From positions 1-10,169 of the forward strand of contig CALMLJ010000287.1 in NCBI GenBank assembly GCA_937868025.1: a stretch of DNA of 10,169 bases. Reading direction: 5' to 3'. Positions 6,058 through 10,169 of the stretch are shown here, piece after piece. The position numbers and the translations under genes were made by a program. The stretch is from an uncultured Acidimicrobiaceae bacterium (GTDB taxonomy: Bacteria; Actinomycetota; Acidimicrobiia; Acidimicrobiales; Microtrichaceae). Position 1 is the first letter of the stretch, and every line of letters starts with the position of its first letter. Below the pieces are notes generated by a model. The model ran no database searches, was not told where the DNA came from, and saw only the letters and a list, made by a program, of their open reading frames with translations.

Positions 6058-7299
6058 CTACGAGTCGGTGGGGCCGACGGGCGTCTCCGGCTTGCGGTCG
6101 AGCCAGTGTTGCCAGCGTTGGCGCCGGAGGGCGACGCGGGTGCGGATGACCTGCAGTGGGGAGGGACCCGCCGCTGCGGCCCGCTCCGCCCACTCCGGTC
6201 CGGCGACCAGGAGTTCGCCCGTGAGCCGGACACCCGGCCACGGATCGGGCCCCTTCCACGAGCCGAGGTAGTTGGCGCGGAGCCGCAGGATCCGGGGACC
6301 ACCTTTGGTGCCGTCGTCGATCTCGACGACGCCGACGTTGCCGCTGCTCGAGACGCGGTAGCGGATCACCTTCACGCGCCGGAACGGTCCGGACCTCAAG
6401 CCGCGTCGGAGGGAACGCGATCGCGGGCCGATCCACACGGCGATCGGGCCGGCAACGAGCGCGCTCAGGAACCCGAACCCGACGGCGTCGCTGGTGGACT
6501 CGTCCATGAAGATCTCACCGTCGATCAGGTACTTGCCCTCGCCCGGGAGCATGCGGATCGGAATCGATTGACCGACCCGGAAGTCGCCCTCGGGTTCGAA
6601 GTAGGCGCCCCGGCGCCATTCCCCGGCGTCTGCGTACTCGATGATCATCTCGTCGGAGTCGCCGCTCGGGAGCCGGAGCACCTTCGCCGTGGTGCGGACT
6701 CCATCGGTCAGGAGGCGGTCCTCGGTGCGGGCGTCGACGACGGAGAAGGTGATGCCGACGGCGAGGCCGACGAGGGCGACCACGGCGAAGATCCGCGACG
6801 TCAACGATCGCCGGGTGACGACGTTCGCCAGCCCCGGCGCCTCGATGGCGGTCGGTGCCGCGAGCGCCTCGGCGTAGGCGAGCTCGATGCTGGCGAGCTC
6901 GTCGCGGTGCTCCGCCTGCAGGCGCTGGACCAGGGAGTCGTCGATCTGGAGGGGATCGTCGCACGTGAACCAGTGCGTCACATCCTCCTCGATGCCGTCC
7001 ATCATCTTGGTCCAGCGGCCGACGACGGGCAGTTTGATCCGCCGCCACGAGATGGGCTCGGCCTCGATGGTGATCGTCGTCGCTCGGTCACCGGCGACGG
7101 TGGTGCCCGTGCCGACGGCCAGGTCGTAGGTAGCGCGGAACCCGAGGTCGGCGTCGGTGAACGAGGCGACGCGGCGGCCGTGTCGCCTCGCGGTGCTGGC
7201 CGTGTCGCGGTCCTCCTGGAACGCCCTGACGAGGAGGTCGAGCCGCCGGATGGCCTCGTCCTCGTCGATCGAGGTGAAGACGGTTCGGACGGTGGTCAC
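6058..7299 (-). CDS. Two-helix membrane protein with DUF3592-like extracytoplasmic domain
   Basis: This 413-residue protein of unknown function has a soluble N-terminal region of about 165 residues, a membrane helix at about 169-190 (RIFAVVALVGLAVGITFSVV), a 75-residue outside segment, a second helix at about 271-292 and a basic cytosolic C-terminal region of about 120 residues. The outside segment (LLTDGVRTTAKVLRL, then a beta pattern ending FRVGQSIPIRMLPGEGKYLI) resembles DUF3592 domains, small beta modules set between two helices. The C-terminal region has a second similar beta pattern (RVKVIRYRVSSSGNVGVVEI). Start: the frame is open to 7434, but the upstream part would cross the divergent permease start, so GTG 7299 is chosen. 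No clear ribosome site supports it. It precedes the DUF2804 gene by nine bases. The large soluble N-terminal region is not something I recognise. Confidence 0.65.
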   Translation of the reverse strand: MTTVRTVFTSIDEDEAIRRLDLLVRAFQEDRDTASTARRHGRRVASFTDADLGFRATYDLAVGTGTTVAGDRATTITIEAEPISWRRIKLPVVGRWTKMMDGIEEDVTHWFTCDDPLQIDDSLVQRLQAEHRDELASIELAYAEALAAPTAIEAPGLANVVTRRSLTSRIFAVVALVGLAVGITFSVVDARTEDRLLTDGVRTTAKVLRLPSGDSDEMIIEYADAGEWRRGAYFEPEGDFRVGQSIPIRMLPGEGKYLIDGEIFMDESTSDAVGFGFLSALVAGPIAVWIGPRSRSLRRGLRSGPFRRVKVIRYRVSSSGNVGVVEIDDGTKGGPRILRLRANYLGSWKGPDPWPGVRLTGELLVAGPEWAERAAAAGPSPLQVIRTRVALRRQRWQHWLDRKPETPVGPTDS

Positions 7300-7421
7300 T
7301 GCGGCAGAGGAGCGTCGATTCGCTCGGTCCACGAGGTCATGGCCAGCACCGTATCGGCGTCCGTCGTTGAGGGGACGTTCGGCCCTACGGGCCAAGGCGT
7401 TCGCGGCGCAGGCTGCAGGTC
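7300..7421. promoter_or_regulatory. Divergent intergenic region, presumed promoters for both sides
   Basis: These 122 bp separate the GTG of the leftward DUF3592-like gene from the GTG of the rightward permease and must hold promoters in both directions unless those start codons are wrong. I see no convincing -35/-10 pair. A perfect short inverted repeat GGCCC-TAC-GGGCC lies at 7381-7393, 28 bases before the permease start, and could be an operator or chance in GC-rich DNA. A 14-codon minus-strand frame from ATG 7340 ends in TGA overlapping the 7299 GTG (GTGA), which might be a coupling leader but is too short to support as a gene. Confidence 0.35.
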
Positions 7422-8501
7422 GTGGACGATTCAACCCTCGCGAAGGTGCAGCGCGAGGCGGGTCTGATCGAGCACGCGCCAGCGCACCGCACCCGGCGCT
7501 GGGTGCTGCTCGGAATTGCAGCGGTCGTGTGGGTAACGGCCTACCAGCTGAACCTTCGGTGGTGGAACTGGGTGGTCTACAGCGTTGCCGGATTGCGGCG
7601 AGGAACGCGCGTCGGCGACTCGGTGCATTTCTTCTTCTTCGACGTGACCAAGATCGCGTTGCTGCTCACCGGGATCATCTTCGTGGTGACGGTTCTGCGG
7701 AGCTTCATGTCGGTCGAACGCACCCGGGCGCTGCTGGGCGGGCGACGGGAGGGGATCGGCAACGTCCTCGCGGCGGGCCTCGGTGTGGTGACTCCGTTCT
7801 GCTCGTGCTCAGCGGTTCCCGCGTTCATCGGGTTCGTCTCCGCCGGCGTTCCGCTCGGCGTCACGCTGAGCTTCCTGATCGCCTCGCCGCTGGTGAACGA
7901 GGTGGCGATCGTGCTGCTGTTCGGCTTGTTCGGCTGGAAGGTGACGGCGTTGTACGTCGTCGGCGGCGTGGTGATCGCGATCATCGCCGGTTCCGTTCTG
8001 GGTCGGCTGCGCCTCGAACGTTGGGTCGAACCCTTCGTGTTCGAAACTCGCTTGCGCGGCAAGGTGGTCGACCCGGCGTCGGGTCTGTCGTGGGACGACC
8101 GGCTCGCGATGGGGCGCGAGGAGGTCGTGTCGATTCTCCGCAAGATCTGGCCCTACCTGCTCGTCGGTATCGGGCTCGGGGCTGTGTTGCACGGATGGGT
8201 TCCCGCCAACTGGTTCGCGGAACACGCGTCGTCGTCGTGGTGGGGAGTCCCGCTCGCTGTCGTCATCGGCGTGCCGCTGTACTCGAACGCCGCGGGAGTG
8301 TTGCCGCTCGTGGAGGTCCTGCACTCCAAGGGCGTGCCGATGGGCACGGTCCTGGCGTTCATGATGAGCGTTGTTGCGCTCTCGACACCGGAGCTGATCC
8401 TGCTCCGCCGTGTCCTCAAGCCGAAGCTCATCGCCACCTACTTCGGAGTCGTGGCCGCTGGGATCCTCATCACCGGCTACGTGTTCAACCTCGTCATCTG
8501 A
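7422..8501 (+). CDS. ArsP/UPF0718-type permease
   Basis: This 359-residue integral membrane protein has about eight to ten hydrophobic segments in two halves, separated by a charged cytosolic loop at about residues 185-238. The hallmark of the UPF0718 permease family is present: TPFCSCSAVPAFIGFVSAG (124-142) followed by FLIASPLVNEVAIVLL (151-166), with the C127/C129 pair in the membrane. The second half has GVPLYSNAAGVLPL (273-286) and STPELILLRR (311-320), also typical. The ArsP branch exports organic or trivalent arsenicals; other members have unknown substrates, so arsenic is inferred from the ArsC genes nearby. The start is GTG 7422; a GTG at 7446 would remove eight residues and neither has a strong ribosome site. 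The mini-thioredoxin follows after 11 bp. Confidence 0.85.
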   Translation: MDDSTLAKVQREAGLIEHAPAHRTRRWVLLGIAAVVWVTAYQLNLRWWNWVVYSVAGLRRGTRVGDSVHFFFFDVTKIALLLTGIIFVVTVLRSFMSVERTRALLGGRREGIGNVLAAGLGVVTPFCSCSAVPAFIGFVSAGVPLGVTLSFLIASPLVNEVAIVLLFGLFGWKVTALYVVGGVVIAIIAGSVLGRLRLERWVEPFVFETRLRGKVVDPASGLSWDDRLAMGREEVVSILRKIWPYLLVGIGLGAVLHGWVPANWFAEHASSSWWGVPLAVVIGVPLYSNAAGVLPLVEVLHSKGVPMGTVLAFMMSVVALSTPELILLRRVLKPKLIATYFGVVAAGILITGYVFNLVI

Positions 8502-8505
8502 AAGG
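8501..8505 (+). promoter_or_regulatory. Ribosome binding site for the mini-thioredoxin gene
   Basis: AAAGG starts on the last base of the permease stop codon and sits seven bases before ATG 8513. It supports that start and independent re-initiation within the permease transcript. Confidence 0.6.
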
Positions 8506-8512
8506 CAAGAAC

Positions 8513-8749
8513 ATGGACATCAAGATCCTCGGCTCGGGCTGCGTCAAGTGCCAGGCCCTCGAATCGCTGGCCCGTGACGGCATCATCGAGTTGGGACTGG
8601 ACGCCGATTTCGAGCACGTGACCGATCCCGGCGAGATCGCCTCATGGGGAGTCATGTCGACACCTGCGCTCGTCATCGACGACGAAGTCGTCCTGTCCGG
8701 ACGGGTCCCGAGCGCATCGGACGTGAAGCAGCTGCTCGCCGACCGATGA
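8513..8749 (+). CDS. Small thioredoxin-like redox-active disulfide protein
   Basis: This 78-residue protein is a minimal thioredoxin/glutaredoxin fold. The redox motif is [14 protein letters not shown] (C10, C13), followed by an acidic helix, the cis-proline segment [22 protein letters not shown] (P52 after T51), and a last helix [12 protein letters not shown]. It lacks the N-terminal strand and helix of classical thioredoxin and matches the 'redox-active disulfide protein 2' type often found beside UPF0718 permeases. Likely roles are reducing the permease or supplying electrons to metal or arsenic handling enzymes. It follows the permease by 11 bp in the same operon. Its usual reductase partner would be a thioredoxin-reductase-like flavoprotein, and the only such gene here, just across the convergent junction, is broken. 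Confidence 0.88.
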   Translation: MDIKILGSGCVKCQALESLARDGIIELGLDADFEHVTDPGEIASWGVMSTPALVIDDEVVLSGRVPSASDVKQLLADR

Positions 8750-8764
8750 CGTCGCACCGAGGGG

Positions 8765-9366
8765 TCAGGCGTGTGCGGCGGTTTCGAGCCAACGTTCGGT
8801 GTCGATCGCAGCCATGCATCCCGATCCCGCGGCGGTGATCGCCTGACGGTAGGTGTGGTCCTGGACGTCGCCGCAGGCGAACACTCCGGCGACGTTGGTT
8901 CGGCTCGAGCCCGGTTCGGTGACGAGATATCCGGCGAAGAGCGCGGTGTTCGGTTGGTGCCCGATGGCGACGAACACCCCGGTGACGGCGAGATCGGTCT
9001 GGGTGCCGGTGACGGTGTCGGTGAGTCGGATGCCTTCGACGCGGGCCTCGCCGACGATGGCTGTGACCTGGCTCGACTCGGGTGACCTTCTCGGTGATGA
9101 ACTCGGCGCCGAACCGGATTGCCTGCTCTCGCATGTTCGCCATGAGTTCAGGGCCCATGATCCCGGTGGGGAATCCGGGGGAGTTCTCGACCTCGGTCGT
9201 CAGCATCAGTTGTCCGCCGGGCTGATCACTGGTGGAGGACGGTTCGCCCTCTATGGCGAGCGGGTGGAGGGTGGAGGGTGGCGCGAGCGGTGTAGATCGC
9301 CGCGGTCAACCCCGCCGGGCCCGATCCGACGATGATCACGTCACGCACTGCGCCGGGCGCGGTCAT
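8765..9366 (-). pseudogene. trxB: Thioredoxin reductase pseudogene, frameshifted and lacking its central domain
   Basis: The remains of a TrxB-type flavoprotein are spread over three frames. Frame one starts at ATG 9366 (ATGA overlap with the arsC stop) and reads [20 protein letters not shown], the FAD-binding GxGxxA/G loop, but stops at 9226. A 7-bp unit (plus-strand GGGTGGA at 9262-9268 and 9269-9275) is duplicated; removing one copy restores [20 protein letters not shown], then [20 protein letters not shown] and [14 protein letters not shown]. At about 9071 the reading shifts again and jumps to [31 protein letters not shown] and [20 protein letters not shown], the normal C-terminal FAD part, ending at 8765. 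Repaired, it would encode about 197 residues against roughly 310-330 in the family; the NADPH domain with its CATC active site and GGGDSA motif is absent. It is therefore non-functional. Arsenic operons often carry such reductases to support ArsC. Confidence 0.88.
9262..9282 (+). repeat. Heptanucleotide tandem repeat causing the first trxB frameshift
   Basis: GGGTGGA occurs twice in a row, followed by the near-copy GGGTGGC. Taking out one unit joins the two trxB frames exactly and restores conserved TrxB sequence, so slippage from two to three units is the simplest cause of the lesion. Confidence 0.85.
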
Positions 9367-10013
9367 AGCGGCTCGATCGCCAGTGAACTGATGAGCGTTT
9401 CGACGCGGGCGCGGATCTCGTCACGGATCGGTCGTACTGCGGCGACGTCCTGGCCGGCAGGGTCATCGAGTTCCCAGTCCTCGTACCGCTTGCCCGGGTA
9501 GAGGGGGCACGCGTCGCCGCAGCCCATGGTGATCACCACATCTGCGGCGCGAACGATCTCGTCGGTCCACGGTTTGGGGAACTCGGCGGTGATGTCGATG
9601 CCCACTTCGGCCATCGCTGCGATCGCGGCGGCGTTGATCTCCGACGCCGGCTCGGATCCGCCCGAGTACACCGTGACTCGGCCGCTCGTGAGGTGGCGCA
9701 GCCAGCCGGCCGCCATCTGGGACCGTCCGGCGTTGTGAACGCACAGGAACAGCACTCCGGGGATCGTGGAGGGGAGCGAGCCGTCGGTCTTGCCGAGTGC
9801 TTGGAGCCGGTCCTTCGTGAAACTCTCCGCGAGGACCGGCAGGAAGGTCGTGACCTTGGCGGTCGGGAGGAGGAGCTCGAGCGAGTCGACGACGAACCGC
9901 TCGATCGTTTCGGGTCCGAACGTGCCGGCGAACTGGTCCCGGAGGTTCGCGGTCACCTTGCGTACCAGGTGCTGCTGGTCGAGGGCGAGTGTGTCGAGGC
10001 GTGAGGATTCCAT
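9363..10013 (-). CDS. arsC: ArsC-type arsenate reductase with N-terminal helical domain
   Basis: This 216-residue protein is a low-molecular-weight-phosphatase-type arsenate reductase, reducing arsenate to arsenite. The catalytic loop is LFLCVHNAGRSQMAAGWL (C91, R97, S98), followed by YSGGSEPASEINAAAIAAM and VITMGCGDACPLYPGKRYEDW (C165, C169), then DDPAGQDV, all typical of the actinobacterial branch that draws electrons from thioredoxin or mycothiol/mycoredoxin. About 75 residues precede it (from MESSRLDTLALDQQ), forming predicted helices with RKVTANLRDQFAGTFGPETI; this resembles the three-helix bundle seen ahead of some actinobacterial ArsC proteins. ATG 10013 is preferred over an in-frame start at 10073, which would run through the preceding arsC end. 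The stop overlaps the trxB start (ATGA). A second arsC ends 19 bp upstream. Confidence 0.92.
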   Translation of the reverse strand: MESSRLDTLALDQQHLVRKVTANLRDQFAGTFGPETIERFVVDSLELLLPTAKVTTFLPVLAESFTKDRLQALGKTDGSLPSTIPGVLFLCVHNAGRSQMAAGWLRHLTSGRVTVYSGGSEPASEINAAAIAAMAEVGIDITAEFPKPWTDEIVRAADVVITMGCGDACPLYPGKRYEDWELDDPAGQDVAAVRPIRDEIRARVETLISSLAIEPL

Positions 10014-10032
10014 TCGAGGGTTCCGTTCGAGT

Positions 10033-10169
10033 TCAGGGAGTTGCGGAGGGGAGGAGCTCGGCGAGGAGCTCACGGATCCGGCGGTCGATCTCGTCGCGGA
10101 TCGGACGGACGGCGTCGACGCCTTGCCCGGCCGGGTCGTCGAGCGCCCAGTCGAGGTAGCGCTTGCCGG
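10033..10169 (-). CDS. arsC: Second ArsC-type arsenate reductase, C-terminal part only
   Basis: Forty-four codons before the stop at 10033 read GKRYLDWALDDPAGQGVD, then AVRPIRDEIDRRIRELLAEL and a short tail. This is the same C-terminal block as in the neighbouring ArsC (GKRYEDWELDDPAGQDV, AVRPIRDEI), with clear divergence after it, so it is a related but distinct copy. The catalytic part lies beyond the right edge, and whether it carries the N-terminal helical domain cannot be seen. The gene precedes the complete arsC by 19 bp and is probably cotranscribed with it. Confidence 0.85.
   Translation of the reverse strand, partial: GKRYLDWALDDPAGQGVDAVRPIRDEIDRRIRELLAELLPSATP

Noticed and set aside
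4795..7467. An 890-codon open frame on the plus strand.
   Set aside because: It lies opposite the DUF2804 and DUF3592-like genes, shows only V/G/D/R-biased composition with no domain, and is the expected antisense shadow in GC-rich coding DNA.
7157..8749. A 530-codon plus-strand frame that ends with the mini-thioredoxin sequence.
   Set aside because: Most of it is an out-of-frame reading of the permease gene; only the last 78 codons from ATG 8513, with their own ribosome site, look real.
8750..8764. A bidirectional terminator between the converging mini-thioredoxin and trxB remnant.
   Set aside because: The gap is only 15 bp and shows no stem-loop or T-run.
8673..9206. A 177-codon minus-strand frame starting [12 protein letters not shown] as an independent protein.
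   Set aside because: Its first 45 residues are the middle of trxB; after the junction near 9071 it continues out of frame as an arginine/histidine-rich shadow.

Overview
The window is GC-rich, densely packed bacterial DNA with short or overlapping gene junctions. Its gene families (a DUF4129/DUF4350 membrane operon, an ECF sigma factor with an LCP protein, DUF2804, and ArsC with an N-terminal helical domain) suggest a high-GC actinobacterium. An acidimicrobial lineage is possible, but that is only a guess from family flavour.

Positions 1-7299 hold eight apparently intact genes and one remnant, all on the minus strand. In transcription order (right to left) they are: a DUF3592-like membrane protein (6058-7299), a DUF2804 protein (5005-6048), an ECF sigma factor (4462-4950), an LCP (LytR-CpsA-Psr) cell-envelope protein overlapping it (3357-4472), a tiny internally deleted DUF1905/YdeI-type remnant (3215-3331), a PIG-L family deacetylase (2490-3218), a polytopic membrane protein (1618-2490), a DUF4129 protein (971-1618) and a DUF4350-like protein running off the left edge. 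The last three junctions are all the same one-base TGATG stop/start overlap, which suggests strong translational coupling. The DUF4129/DUF4350 pair is usually followed by a MoxR AAA+ ATPase and a DUF58 protein, which would lie beyond position 1.

Positions 7300-10169 form an arsenic/redox cluster. On the plus strand are an ArsP/UPF0718-type permease (7422-8501) and a 78-residue CxxC mini-thioredoxin (8513-8749). Converging on them from the right on the minus strand are the tail of one ArsC (from 10033), a complete ArsC with an N-terminal helical extension (9363-10013), and a wrecked thioredoxin reductase gene (8765-9366). The trxB remnant has a 7-bp tandem duplication that shifts the frame, has lost its central NADPH/CxxC domain, and has a second frame change at the deletion junction. 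The cluster could handle arsenate reduction and export of an arsenic species, but its dedicated reductase is broken, so electrons for ArsC must come from elsewhere.

The most notable observations are the two internally gutted genes (trxB and the DUF1905 remnant, both with ends kept and middle lost), the LCP protein occupying the usual anti-sigma position behind an ECF sigma factor, and the chain of identical TGATG overlaps. I found no tRNA, rRNA, CRISPR array or insertion sequence. No stretch over 300 bases lacks a gene; the longest gap is the 122-bp divergent region 7300-7421.
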